The translations under genes were made by a program, and so were the position numbers. A stretch of 64,000 nucleotides of DNA, from the NCBI GenBank assembly GCA_038058475.1, contig JBBUAW010000010.1, positions 1-64,000 of the forward strand, in the 5' to 3' direction. This stretch comes from JACOZG01 sp038058475. GTDB taxonomy: Bacteria; Patescibacteriota; Minisyncoccia; Phycocordibacterales; JACOZG01. This document shows, piece after piece, positions 16,261-25,284 of this stretch; position 1 is the first letter of the stretch; the number at the start of each line of letters is the position of its first letter. The notes under the pieces were generated by a model. The model saw nothing but the letters and a program-made list of their open reading frames with translations, was not told where the DNA came from and searched no databases.

Positions 16261-17364
16261 CTAAACAACCGTTGGCAAAATTCGATTTGGCCGGTCTTGG
16301 TCGCCATCGCCGGAAGTGACATACCAATTTTCTTTAAGATTAAAGACCTCTTTTGGTAAACGATTGTGAATATTACCGCCGTTAAAGCTGATGGTGCCAA
16401 AGTTTAATCGAGTTAAATCTACTGGGTCAAATAACCGTGTGAATTCATCGGCGGGCGGCGAAAGTATAAATCCAGCTGCGGTAAATGGTGCTAGGAAGTG
16501 AATCGAAGCACAAAAAAAGTCAATGAGAACAACTCTCTCTTCACGGGCATTTTTTACTAGTTGCTGAAGTAAAACCTCGGCCCCTTTTTCTCGCGCTAAA
16601 AATTCAACAATGCGGCGTAATTTAAGTCCATTTTCTTTGACAATTTGGTCACGATAAACCACCAGACCAATTACTTCACTTTTTTGTTTAGCGAGCAAAA
16701 ATTGGTAACGAAAAATAGGATGATTGGCGTAGCGCCAATTAAGAAATTTCATCGAGCGATCAGAAATATTTCCAATTGTCATTCGGAGCTGTTGCCAAAA
16801 TTGCTCTACGTCTTCCCCTACCCGATTGGTTTGCTCAATAATCACCGACATTGACTTTAATATTGACGGTTTAATAATTTGCTTTGATATCAATTCTGGC
16901 CGCCGGCTGAAAGCGGCGGCTGCCGGACTTAAAACCGCCATCGCCCGACCGAGCGTTCCGAAATTTATCCAACCAAATTTTTGGAGAATGATTTCGGCGG
17001 CAGTGTTGGCCCCCACATCTAAAAAAACATCAAACTCATCATATATTGCTTGATGTAAGGCTCGACCAATACCCCGACCACGCCAGTGCTCGGCCACAAT
17101 AAAATTACCACCCCAAGCGGCATGATATTTGTGCCCACCCGACCAAAGATTGACCGGCACATAAGCACAATGACCAATAAACTCTCCTTCACTTTCCGCC
17201 ACTTTGATTGAATAATTCTTACCATTATGGTTAGGGTTATCATGGAGCCACCATCGCCTAAACCGTTCGTTTGTTAAAATATATTTTGGTTGGTATTGTT
17301 GTTCATAAAATACTGTTAGCTTAGTTCCCTCATCTAATCGCGGATTTTTTATTTTAAATTTCAT
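16261..17364 (-). CDS. Tandem GNAT-fold acyltransferase
   Basis: A 367-residue protein with two GNAT-like halves. The first has the acyl-CoA-binding loop WRGRGIGRALHQ (about 97-108) preceded by FIVAEH. The second begins near FLNWRYANHP (about 215) and has LAKQKSEVIGLVVYRD but a weaker cofactor loop, so it may be structural. Such proteins transfer acyl groups to amines of sugars or peptides. It overlaps the acyl-ligase gene by 11 bases, so the ligase may feed it an activated acid. The ATG at 17364 is used; an upstream TTG (17385) has no ribosome site. Confidence 0.8.
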   Translation of the reverse strand: MKFKIKNPRLDEGTKLTVFYEQQYQPKYILTNERFRRWWLHDNPNHNGKNYSIKVAESEGEFIGHCAYVPVNLWSGGHKYHAAWGGNFIVAEHWRGRGIGRALHQAIYDEFDVFLDVGANTAAEIILQKFGWINFGTLGRAMAVLSPAAAAFSRRPELISKQIIKPSILKSMSVIIEQTNRVGEDVEQFWQQLRMTIGNISDRSMKFLNWRYANHPIFRYQFLLAKQKSEVIGLVVYRDQIVKENGLKLRRIVEFLAREKGAEVLLQQLVKNAREERVVLIDFFCASIHFLAPFTAAGFILSPPADEFTRLFDPVDLTRLNFGTISFNGGNIHNRLPKEVFNLKENWYVTSGDGDQDRPNRILPTVV

Positions 17365-18904
17365 GTTGTTTGATATACTCCGCAATTAATTGACGTCGGA
17401 AAATTTTACCGGAAGCTGTTTGGGGAATTTTGTCGATAAAAATAATTTCTCTGGGACATTTGTATGACGGTAAATATTTAGTACAATGAGTTTTAATTTC
17501 TTCCATTAACGACTCATTTGGCTTAGACGCCACTACAAAAGAAACGATGTCTTCACCGTATAGCGAATCGGGGATGCCAACAGTTGCTACTTCGTTAACT
17601 TTAGGGGCTAAAACCAAAATAACATTATCCACTTCAAGTGGTGAGATTTTGGCTCCGCCTCGATTAATCATCTCTTTAGATCGACCAATCATAAAATAAA
17701 ATCCGGACTCATCTTTGTAGGCTAAGTCACCGGTGCAGAACCATCCGTCACGCCAAGCTAACGCTGTTTCTGCTTCGTTACGATAATAATCATCAATCAC
17801 GTTTGGACCCCGAACAGCGATCTCGCCCACTTCACCTTGAGCAACTTCTCGACCAGTTGTCGTTATTAAACGACTTTCAATCGGCATTCCAGTCGGAAGA
17901 CCGATGGCTCCTAAGCGGCGACGCTCTGGTTCGGCCGGATTGAAAAACAAAGCTCCGGTTTCGCTTAATCCGTGTTGATTGGAAATGCGAACACCAAAAC
18001 GAAACTCAAATTGTTCCTGGAGAGAAACGGGTAGAGGGGCGGAGGCAGAACCGATAAACTTTAATTTAGGCAATGGTGGTAATATTGTCGCGGGAGATTC
18101 TTTTAATAAAATTGAAAGTACTGTTGGAACAACATTAACAAACGAAGCCTCACTTATTGCTAAGTTTGACCAAAAAGTACTGCAGTGAAATCGCTCATAG
18201 AGCACGAAGGCACTACCTACAGTCAAACCGGGTAAAAAACCGCAAGTCGCCAAAGCAGTATGGTAACAAGGCATTATTCCCATTTGGGTGTCAGCTGCAG
18301 TGAAGCGATAAGCTCGGCCGAGAACCCAGGCACTGACCAATAAATTTTTAGGTGATTGGGGAATACCCTTAGGAACACCGGTGGTCCCGGAACTAAAATA
18401 AAGTGAACCTGGGCAATCGAGACGGGTCTCGTCATAAAGATTTTGTTTCGGTTTGATTTTACTTAAACGCTCCCTCAACTCGTCAAGCGCTAGAAGCGCA
18501 AGCGGTCGAGAACCAAGCATAGTTTTAACTTTTTTAGCTTGTTCTACTTCTGGAATACCATGGAACAAAAGTGAGATATTAAAAGTGGTAATCAAACTCT
18601 GAATTAGATTGTGTGGCGAATCGACCGCTATGGGCATAATTAGGGTGCCTAATTTGAGAGACGCTAAATAGAGAAAAAAGAATTCTGGTCGATTGCGCGT
18701 AATTATCCCAAAGCAATCGCCGGAGCGTAGACCGAATTGAACAAGTAAAAGAGCAGTTCGATCAATAAAATCATTGAGCTCTTGATAGGAATAGCTGACA
18801 TCAGGATGCTCACCATCAACTAGACAAGTTTGGTCGCCAAAAAAATGCACTCGATCTAACCAAAAGTCATTAAAATTTTTAAATGCCAAAATATTAGATT
18901 TCAT
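17354..18904 (-). CDS. AMP-dependent acyl-activating ligase
   Basis: A 516-residue member of the ANL adenylating superfamily. It activates a carboxylic acid with ATP to an acyl-AMP and transfers it to a thiol. The phosphate loop SSGTTGVPKG is at 171-180, NQHGLSETG follows near 313, and the C-terminal catalytic Lys is K500 (ASGKIFRR). No thiolation domain is fused and no ACP gene is adjacent, so the acceptor may be CoA or the ACP encoded at 34034-34270. It overlaps the GH57-like gene by ATGA and the GNAT gene by 11 bases. Substrate acid unknown. Confidence 0.88.
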   Translation of the reverse strand: MKSNILAFKNFNDFWLDRVHFFGDQTCLVDGEHPDVSYSYQELNDFIDRTALLLVQFGLRSGDCFGIITRNRPEFFFLYLASLKLGTLIMPIAVDSPHNLIQSLITTFNISLLFHGIPEVEQAKKVKTMLGSRPLALLALDELRERLSKIKPKQNLYDETRLDCPGSLYFSSGTTGVPKGIPQSPKNLLVSAWVLGRAYRFTAADTQMGIMPCYHTALATCGFLPGLTVGSAFVLYERFHCSTFWSNLAISEASFVNVVPTVLSILLKESPATILPPLPKLKFIGSASAPLPVSLQEQFEFRFGVRISNQHGLSETGALFFNPAEPERRRLGAIGLPTGMPIESRLITTTGREVAQGEVGEIAVRGPNVIDDYYRNEAETALAWRDGWFCTGDLAYKDESGFYFMIGRSKEMINRGGAKISPLEVDNVILVLAPKVNEVATVGIPDSLYGEDIVSFVVASKPNESLMEEIKTHCTKYLPSYKCPREIIFIDKIPQTASGKIFRRQLIAEYIKQHEI

Positions 18905-20856
18905 AAAATAACCGGTTTTAATTTAAGTGCCAAAGACGCTTTAAGCGGTCGGCCAATGGGTAAATAACGATTAGTGTCATCAATTTCAGCTAAGGAAAAA
19001 AAGACTCGTAACAAATAAGTTGATATCGATGGAAAAGCCTGGAAGTGAAGCATTGGTAAAGCTGCTCCAACGGTTGGATCTACAATCAATTCCAATCCAG
19101 TTCGTTTATCAAAAAGAAGTAGGTGTCCGTCAGTATTACCGAGCGCATTTCGTGCTGAAACTAATAGTGAAAGCGGTTCACTGGAAATTAGACCAGCATT
19201 GCTCAATTTAAAGCGTTCGCGCCTACCGCCGTTTGCCACTTCATAGCCAATTGATTCCAAAGCGAAAGCTTTTGGATTAATCGATATAATGCCTGTTCGA
19301 ATAGAAGCTGGTAAAACATTATTGAGAGCAAAATCGTATTGTAAATTAATTGCTCCTGTCATTTCAATAGTAATTTCTTTGGTAACTGTGCCGATCGGCA
19401 ACACCACTATTGCTTGCAAATGCACATTACCATTTACAATTTCAACCACTGGTTCTACTGATTTCAAATCTTTGAGTCGAGCTCGCCCGGGTAATTCAAT
19501 TACTGTATGACCGCTGTGAAAATCTGAGTCGAGCAAAAAATTACCAAAAAAACCTAGTGGTAATCGACCTAAGACAGGCTTTACACCCAGTATCGGAAAA
19601 ACGAGTGATTCAATCGCCAGTCCTCGCCGCAAATTGAAAGTCGCTGTCACGGCAGGGGCGGTGACGGTTAATAAGTGACCATTTCTTATGATTGATGGTA
19701 CCTGCATTCGAGTAGATTTAACTGAACTGACTTTGATAGCCTTCGGTAATAATATATTAGATAGAGTTTTAGTAATTTCTTTTTTTACTTTATCAAAACG
19801 CTCTTTGCTAATATGTGTCCGAAAATCACTGCTCCAAAAATAACATAGACATCGCCAATCTTTATCGGTGGCTCCTTGTTTGCTAAATGATTGTTCTAAA
19901 CAATAGCAGGCGGTGTTTAAACCGAGAGAATCAAGACCAGTTAAACCCCAGCGAACTAAATTATATTCAGCTTGTTTTTTAACAATAATCGGTTGAGCCG
20001 GAGTCTCCAAAGTTAAACCAGTAGTCGAAGACGGAGGGCACATTTTCAATAAGTAACTCGGGGTGGTAAAAATAAATCGTGTGTCGGTTTGTAAAGTTTC
20101 GAAAAGAGAGTGAATTCGTGCCCACTCGCCAAATTCTGGCAGGGGTTCCTCATTTTCATAACGTCGTGGACGAAAATCGAAAACTTCCGTATCACTGCCA
20201 TAAAGAGAGAAGGCGCGCGGGTGATCGGAAATTTGACGAGTTAAATAAGCTAAATAATCATTATAAGTTTCGTCACCACGCACAAAGTGTTGAAAATATT
20301 GAGAGGCTTTGGAATCAATCCAAATTACTGGTAAGTCACAGCCAAGACCATGTAGTCGTTGTGGCTCATATTCAAGTTCGGTCGACCAATTGGGATGAGA
20401 AACAGCAGCATTATTCCACTCCATGATCACGGCACGATAACCAGCATCGCAATAAAGCGGAATTAAACCAGCCGAGTAACTGAGTTCGTTAATTAATGCC
20501 ACGGTTGGTCGACAGCCAAGTTGTGTTTCATAAATCTCCATTCCCAGACGTAAATTAGCCGTGTTAACTGACGCCGGAACGAGCGGTCCAATAATTTGAC
20601 AGTAACCACTGCCAATTAGTTCACAAACCCCAGTCTCAATTAGAGCACGAAATTTAGATACCCAGTTTGGGTCAAGTTGCGCAATTTGTTCTAAAGTATA
20701 ACCAGTCACCTCCAATGCAATTGCGCCAGGAAAATCTTCCGCTAAATTCAAAAGTGGCCAGTAACAATGTTTAATCACCTCAGGCCGTGCCACTTCAGTA
20801 ATCGAGGAGTAGGCTAAATTGAGGTGAAAGATAGAATAGAGAGATAGTTTGGTCAC
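18901..20856 (-). CDS. GH57-like glycoside hydrolase/transferase family protein
   Basis: A protein of about 651 residues with an N-terminal seven-stranded barrel of the GH57/polysaccharide-deacetylase superfamily. Near the N-terminus FHLNLAYS matches the first GH57 block, NELSYS (about residue 150) the Glu-bearing block, and LYGSDTEVFDFRPRR (about 220) the later acidic block. The C-terminal 250 residues are beta-rich. It is cytosolic, with no signal peptide. GTG at 20856, one base after the SDR stop, is chosen because FHLN then lies at the expected distance. A TTG at 20907 would extend it into the SDR gene. Catalytic activity is not proven, and such proteins in glycan loci may trim or remodel oligosaccharides. 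Confidence 0.72.
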   Translation of the reverse strand: MTKLSLYSIFHLNLAYSSITEVARPEVIKHCYWPLLNLAEDFPGAIALEVTGYTLEQIAQLDPNWVSKFRALIETGVCELIGSGYCQIIGPLVPASVNTANLRLGMEIYETQLGCRPTVALINELSYSAGLIPLYCDAGYRAVIMEWNNAAVSHPNWSTELEYEPQRLHGLGCDLPVIWIDSKASQYFQHFVRGDETYNDYLAYLTRQISDHPRAFSLYGSDTEVFDFRPRRYENEEPLPEFGEWARIHSLFETLQTDTRFIFTTPSYLLKMCPPSSTTGLTLETPAQPIIVKKQAEYNLVRWGLTGLDSLGLNTACYCLEQSFSKQGATDKDWRCLCYFWSSDFRTHISKERFDKVKKEITKTLSNILLPKAIKVSSVKSTRMQVPSIIRNGHLLTVTAPAVTATFNLRRGLAIESLVFPILGVKPVLGRLPLGFFGNFLLDSDFHSGHTVIELPGRARLKDLKSVEPVVEIVNGNVHLQAIVVLPIGTVTKEITIEMTGAINLQYDFALNNVLPASIRTGIISINPKAFALESIGYEVANGGRRERFKLSNAGLISSEPLSLLVSARNALGNTDGHLLLFDKRTGLELIVDPTVGAALPMLHFQAFPSISTYLLRVFFSLAEIDDTNRYLPIGRPLKASLALKLKPVIL

Positions 20857-20857
20857 A

Positions 20858-21541
20858 CTAAGTGGTAGGAAGTTTAATATTAATGATATAAGCGGGATCA
20901 AAATCAATTACCGTACCCGACACCGCTTTAGCACCACCCTCGGCTAGCCAAAGAATATAGGAGGCGACATCTTCTGGTTCGATCAAACGACCAGAAGGAA
21001 TGCGTTTTTGAATAAGAGGAAACATTTTTGGATTAAATTCAGTTGTCTTCATCAACTTGGAGAGATGCCCCAAACGCAGGCAATGAGTCGAGATCCCATA
21101 TTGACCCCACTCTACTGCTAACTCCCGAGTTAAGCCTTCAAGAGCGGATTTAGTTGCAGCATAAGCCGCTCGTTCGGGATAAGGATGAGTAGCATTGATA
21201 GAAGAGATAGTTACAAAAGTTCCATGTCTATTTTTTAATCCCCTAAAAGCATGCTTGGCTAAAAGAAAAGCGCCAGTTAAATTAATATCTAGGACTCTTT
21301 GCCAATCGGCTAGTGGCATTTCTTCAGTTTTATGCGAGTGGGTGACTCCTGCCAAATAAATTGCCAAATCAATCCGTTTCGGTAATGACTGATAAGAATC
21401 CTCCTTGGTCGAATCCGGATGATTATTACCCAACCAAGTTGGATCAATTTCATATCCGGCCTTACGCAACTGTTTAACCAGCGCTTTTCCCAAATTACCG
21501 GTTGCTCCAACGACGACCGCTGTTTTTAGATTTTTTCCCAT
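20858..21541 (-). CDS. Short-chain dehydrogenase/reductase
   Basis: A 227-residue classical SDR. The cofactor motif GATGNLG is at about 13-19, the catalytic Ser lies in TISSINAT, and YAATK gives Tyr and Lys. It has the NAGV-like segment AGVTHS. It probably reduces or oxidises a keto group on a sugar or short acyl chain. It overlaps the cupin gene by 16 bases and lies one base before the GH57-like gene, so the three are likely co-translated. The second residue of the usual NNAG motif is altered, which is tolerated in the family. Substrate unknown. Confidence 0.87.
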   Translation of the reverse strand: MGKNLKTAVVVGATGNLGKALVKQLRKAGYEIDPTWLGNNHPDSTKEDSYQSLPKRIDLAIYLAGVTHSHKTEEMPLADWQRVLDINLTGAFLLAKHAFRGLKNRHGTFVTISSINATHPYPERAAYAATKSALEGLTRELAVEWGQYGISTHCLRLGHLSKLMKTTEFNPKMFPLIQKRIPSGRLIEPEDVASYILWLAEGGAKAVSGTVIDFDPAYIINIKLPTT

Positions 21542-22098
21542 CGTGAGTGTTTAGCTAAGTAAACCCAAATATAAGAGACGTGGACTCCCGGTTCACCAAC
21601 AACTGGATGATAACCCATTGGCACGGTTGAAAATTGTCGGTCAGTGACGGGCCACAAATCATCCACCTTATCACCGTTTGACCACATTCCACGGCCCAAT
21701 TGAATTGCTCGACCAGAGCCACCTTTGATTAAATGGAAAAAAACTTCCTCAAATCCCGGCTCCAAACTTAATTCAAAGTAATGTGGCAAGCTAGACCAAG
21801 TCCCCTCGCCGCGATGAATCGTGATCCCTAATCGCATGATGGGAGCCGGCCCACCAGGTTTAAGCCAGTGATACACATCACGGCAAAAATTACTTTCTCC
21901 AACCACTACCTTTTTTGCATCAGTTATGCTTAAAATAGTCTTTTTATTGTTTGGGCCAACAAAAATTACTTTATCAATATTATTATTTTTTAAATGCACT
22001 TGCGCTTTTTCTGTTTTTGTTTTAAATATCAAGAGATTATCTTGGCCAAAGACAGAAAGTGTTTTTAGATGGTTTTTATTACTCCATTTATAAGTCAT
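21526..22098 (-). CDS. KduI/IolB-like cupin
   Basis: A 190-residue beta-rich protein. The C-terminal half resembles the 5-deoxy-glucuronate isomerase (IolB/KduI) double-stranded beta-helix: GEGTWSSLPHYFE (about 108-120), FEEVFFHLI and GYHPVVGEPGVHVSYIWVYL. His and Glu residues in these segments could bind a metal. It is shorter than IolB (usually about 270) and lacks a recognisable first cupin half. The context, upstream of an SDR, a GH57-like protein and an acyl ligase, suggests a sugar-isomerising step rather than inositol catabolism, for which no other gene is present. Confidence 0.6.
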   Translation of the reverse strand: MTYKWSNKNHLKTLSVFGQDNLLIFKTKTEKAQVHLKNNNIDKVIFVGPNNKKTILSITDAKKVVVGESNFCRDVYHWLKPGGPAPIMRLGITIHRGEGTWSSLPHYFELSLEPGFEEVFFHLIKGGSGRAIQLGRGMWSNGDKVDDLWPVTDRQFSTVPMGYHPVVGEPGVHVSYIWVYLAKHSRWEKI

Positions 22099-22116
22099 AA
22101 AAACGGATTATAATCG

Positions 22117-23079
22117 TTAAAATTTTATATGTCCAGTTAAAAGATAATCATGGATATGATTGGTATTGAATCGGGGAAGTAATAATTGGTCATCACTGGC
22201 TGCAACCGAACGATAAGCCATCATCACTCCAGAAGTAAAACCGTTTTTTTTAACAATTGCCAATATGGGCGCTGTTTGGACTGGTAAACGGCCGTAAGGA
22301 TAACTGATGACGGAGGAGGTGATACCTAAAATTTTGGCCAAAATTTTTTGTGATTGCGTCAATTCAACGGTAATTTCATTTTGAGTCAGTAAATCAAACG
22401 GTCGATGCTGATGAGCATGAGCTCCAATCACATGACCCCGCCGAGTTAGGTCTTGAATTTCGGCAGCTTGCATAAAAAGCTCCGCCGTTAAAACCTGGGG
22501 ATTCAAGTGTAATTCTTGAAATGTCGCGGTTAAAAATTTTCTTTGCCAAACCACCGGTAAACTGGGAAAAAATTCTTTAAAATTCGCCGTGTAGACATCG
22601 TCATGTAAACGTAACGGATTGAGATGGTGGTTGGTGGGAATTATTAACTGTTCTCGCTCGGCTAATTTACCATTTTGCTCTAAAAATCGATGATATCGAT
22701 CCACTACCTGTTTGCCGCTCCAATAAGAAAGCAAAACATGGAGACCGTGAGTGATTGGTAATACCCCATCAAGAACACTACTGATGACAAAAAAAGTGCC
22801 TCGACAGCCTTTGGTTTCCAAACGCGGCGCAGCTTTTTCATATTGGTCACGGGTGGCATCATCAAAAGTCAAGGCGCAACTGGGCGGGCCATTTTGGCGA
22901 GCTGCTAGTGATACTTCCGGCACGGTAACGATTTGATAATGGGCAGTTAAAAAATCTAACTCGGTGGCGAAATCAGCTGGCCGCCGTGGGTGCATCCCGC
23001 GCCGGTCCGGACGTTCGTTAAAAATATAATGATACATCACAATGATGTATTTATCCCGTTTTGGACTAAAAATCGGCAT
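22117..23079 (-). CDS. Polysaccharide deacetylase (CE4/NodB fold)
   Basis: A 320-residue NodB-homology protein that removes N- or O-acetyl groups from glycans. MYHYIF begins the fold, TFDDATRDQ (about residue 73-81) gives the metal-binding aspartates, and GAHAHQHRPF (about 218-227) supplies the two metal histidines. There is no signal peptide or membrane anchor, so it may act on cytosolic, lipid-linked intermediates. It overlaps the methyltransferase gene by 14 bases and precedes the cupin gene by 18. A second deacetylase is at 57306-58202. Confidence 0.87.
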   Translation of the reverse strand: MPIFSPKRDKYIIVMYHYIFNERPDRRGMHPRRPADFATELDFLTAHYQIVTVPEVSLAARQNGPPSCALTFDDATRDQYEKAAPRLETKGCRGTFFVISSVLDGVLPITHGLHVLLSYWSGKQVVDRYHRFLEQNGKLAEREQLIIPTNHHLNPLRLHDDVYTANFKEFFPSLPVVWQRKFLTATFQELHLNPQVLTAELFMQAAEIQDLTRRGHVIGAHAHQHRPFDLLTQNEITVELTQSQKILAKILGITSSVISYPYGRLPVQTAPILAIVKKNGFTSGVMMAYRSVAASDDQLLLPRFNTNHIHDYLLTGHIKF

Positions 23080-23875
23080 TGGTGGAGGATTTATAAGCGA
23101 CCAGAAAATGCGCCTGGGCGATAAGAGAGTTGGTTTTGTAAGGATAGGACATAAACTGCTGTCGTAGCCAGAGATGAATTTTGCGTAACCAGGTAATCAA
23201 GCGGTCAGTTCGTGGAGTAATTGGTACCCAAATCGGAAAAGGACAAACATAGGTGATTTGGACCTGATTAAAACCAACTTTTCGGGCTAATTGGGCAAAG
23301 TCTTTTGCTCGCAGGTTATTGCGGTAATAATCCCTTCTGATATTATCTTGATAGTGACCGAAGATTTTCTTGAAAAAGCGCATTATTGTATTTAGCGACT
23401 GGATGGAAAATTTTTTCGGAATGTTGAGGGAAATCATCATCCCGCCCGGACGGAGCAAGCGATATTCTTCGGCAAATAATTTTTCCACCTCGGTAGCGGG
23501 AAAATGCTCGGCCAAGCCGATGGATACCACGGCGTCAAAGGAATTAGCGGGCAAACCGGTGACCAAAGCGTCGCTGACTACGAACTCGGCCGTGAGGTCT
23601 AGTTGGGCAAAATTTTCTCGTGCCAAGGCAACAGCAGCCGGTTCATTATCAAGCACGGTGAGTTTAAGCCCAAGATATTTAACCAAATAGAACGAGATTG
23701 TTCCTCGCCCGGCGCCGACCTCTAAAACTTTTTTCACTTCGCACTTGGTTAAAGCATTTTTAATAAACAGAAAATAATAATAGAGGTTGAGTTGACGCTG
23801 GCTTATCGGCTTCGCGCCCGGTTCCACAAAAAGTGATCGCTCTTTCCAGTTGGCAAAAAAATTCTCCTGACTCAT
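23066..23875 (-). CDS. Class I SAM-dependent methyltransferase
   Basis: About 269 residues from ATG 23875, which overlaps the upstream stop as ATGA. Motif I VLEVGAGRGTIS is near 50-61, followed by LTVLDNEPAAV and SFDAVVSIGLAEHF, the standard class I order. It has the post-core C-terminal helices of sugar or lipid O-methyltransferases. Longer frames would read into the glycosyltransferase gene and have no ribosome site. Acceptor unknown. Confidence 0.85.
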   Translation of the reverse strand: MSQENFFANWKERSLFVEPGAKPISQRQLNLYYYFLFIKNALTKCEVKKVLEVGAGRGTISFYLVKYLGLKLTVLDNEPAAVALARENFAQLDLTAEFVVSDALVTGLPANSFDAVVSIGLAEHFPATEVEKLFAEEYRLLRPGGMMISLNIPKKFSIQSLNTIMRFFKKIFGHYQDNIRRDYYRNNLRAKDFAQLARKVGFNQVQITYVCPFPIWVPITPRTDRLITWLRKIHLWLRQQFMSYPYKTNSLIAQAHFLVAYKSSTNADF

Positions 23876-25263
23876 AGCAAAGACATTAGCGCGTCGACGA
23901 TACGTTGACTGGCCTGACCGTCGATCTGATAACACATCCGATCGCGTGCCCGCAATCGATTATCGTGCTTATAGTCTGGTGTCCTCAAATAATGGTTCAG
24001 AGAAGTAATTAATTCTGTTTCGGATTTCACTAAATCAACCGCTTTTTCCGCCAAAACAGGAGCATAAACGGTGGGAGAATAGAGCAAATGAGAGACATCA
24101 TGACCGTGTGCATCATAGAAGCTTTTATAGGCGGTATTGATAATCGGTTTATCAAAACATAAAACATCTAAAACCAGAGTTGAACAAAGAGAGATTATGA
24201 CATCGGCATGGTAAATTGTATTGGTAAACATTATCGTTTCAGTTACATTTGGGTCCCAGCCGTCCCAGAAAAAATTGGAGGGGGTATAGTTTTTATCCAC
24301 AAACACTGTCTTTCCGTCAGCTAAGTGATCAAAACGACGGGTTGCCAAATCAGAAAAATGCGGTCGAATAATTAAATTGGTTGGAGCAATTAATTTATTA
24401 CTTCGAACGGCCGCGATGATTGTCTGGGCGATGTTGCCGTCCACAGGAGTCCACCGACCACTGGAACCCCAAAAAATAATTTTACGTTTCGGATCAAGTC
24501 CGGTTCGGCGACAAAATTCTTCTCTGGTCAATAAAATATTCGGCCGGCGGTACCAATCAAATTGGGGAAAACCTGTTACTTTCACTCGTGCCGCTGGAAA
24601 ATTTTGAATCCTGATGGCTTGCTGTCGCATTTCTGGATTTTGAACAATCAATAGATCCGGGGCATGCCGATATAATTTGGTATTAACATTATCCCAACCG
24701 CGAGGCATTGCTATTGTTTTAAGACCACGGTGACGCGCCTCTCTTAAAAATTCTAGGTCGAAACTGGAAATAATTGAGGTGGAAAAAACAATATCCGGCC
24801 GATATTTATCGAATAAAAAAGTATAAAAATGACTGGTAAAAAAAAATTGGTCAATAAAACGAATAAACTTTTTGAGAAAATTTAACCGCGACGACAGTTG
24901 TAAAAATAATCGTTTTAGTTGGAACCAAACAACATTATCGTTATTTCTGACTCTACGAATAAGACGGTTGCTGTAATCATAAACCAAGAAATCGGATAGA
25001 TAACAAAAGATGCGATAAAATTTACGTTTAAGGAGGGGGTATTTCGGGGCGGAAGCTGATTCCACTATCACTCGCGGCCCGGTAAATTCATCAGTGAGAT
25101 ATTTCGGGATGGGTTGACCAAAAGGATTATAAAAGACTATGACCACGCGCCAACCTTGATTAGTCAATCGTTCAAGGACGCCGCTTCGTAAAATATTTCT
25201 GGTAATAGACCCCCGGGCAATGGGGATGAGAACAGCCCTCGGTTGATTAAATTGAGAAATCAA
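23872..25263 (-). CDS. GT-B-like surface carbohydrate biosynthesis protein
   Basis: A 463-residue protein of the CDP-glycerol-transferase-like GT-B group. It starts with PIARGSITRNIL, carries IIFWGSSGRW, NLIIRPHFSD and ends with SLCSTLVLDVLCFDKPIINTAY. It is related to 50188-51591, with the same length and motif order. The start appears to be TTG at 25263, since the frame is closed just upstream, but a TATACT -10 box lies only three bases before it, so translation may begin slightly downstream or from another promoter. A run of nine T residues codes for Phe-Phe-Phe near residue 140. First gene of the long minus-strand run. Confidence 0.75.
   Translation of the reverse strand: MISQFNQPRAVLIPIARGSITRNILRSGVLERLTNQGWRVVIVFYNPFGQPIPKYLTDEFTGPRVIVESASAPKYPLLKRKFYRIFCYLSDFLVYDYSNRLIRRVRNNDNVVWFQLKRLFLQLSSRLNFLKKFIRFIDQFFFTSHFYTFLFDKYRPDIVFSTSIISSFDLEFLREARHRGLKTIAMPRGWDNVNTKLYRHAPDLLIVQNPEMRQQAIRIQNFPAARVKVTGFPQFDWYRRPNILLTREEFCRRTGLDPKRKIIFWGSSGRWTPVDGNIAQTIIAAVRSNKLIAPTNLIIRPHFSDLATRRFDHLADGKTVFVDKNYTPSNFFWDGWDPNVTETIMFTNTIYHADVIISLCSTLVLDVLCFDKPIINTAYKSFYDAHGHDVSHLLYSPTVYAPVLAEKAVDLVKSETELITSLNHYLRTPDYKHDNRLRARDRMCYQIDGQASQRIVDALMSLL
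24838..24846 (-). repeat. Nine-base homopolymer tract in a glycosyltransferase gene
   Basis: Nine T residues on the coding strand encode Phe-Phe-Phe near residue 140. Slippage here would shift the frame. A nine-base tract sits at the matching place in the related gene at 50188-51591. Confidence 0.5.
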
Positions 25264-25266
25264 GGT

Positions 25267-25274
25267 AGTATAAA
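25267..25274. promoter_or_regulatory. Overlapping divergent -10 boxes upstream of pseB
   Basis: In a 21-base intergenic gap a minus-strand TATACT (25272-25267) overlaps a plus-strand TATAAA (25269-25274). The plus box is ten bases from the pseB ATG. Neither has a clear -35. The arrangement resembles the other divergent gaps in this window. Confidence 0.5.
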
Positions 25275-25284
25275 ATTAACATAA

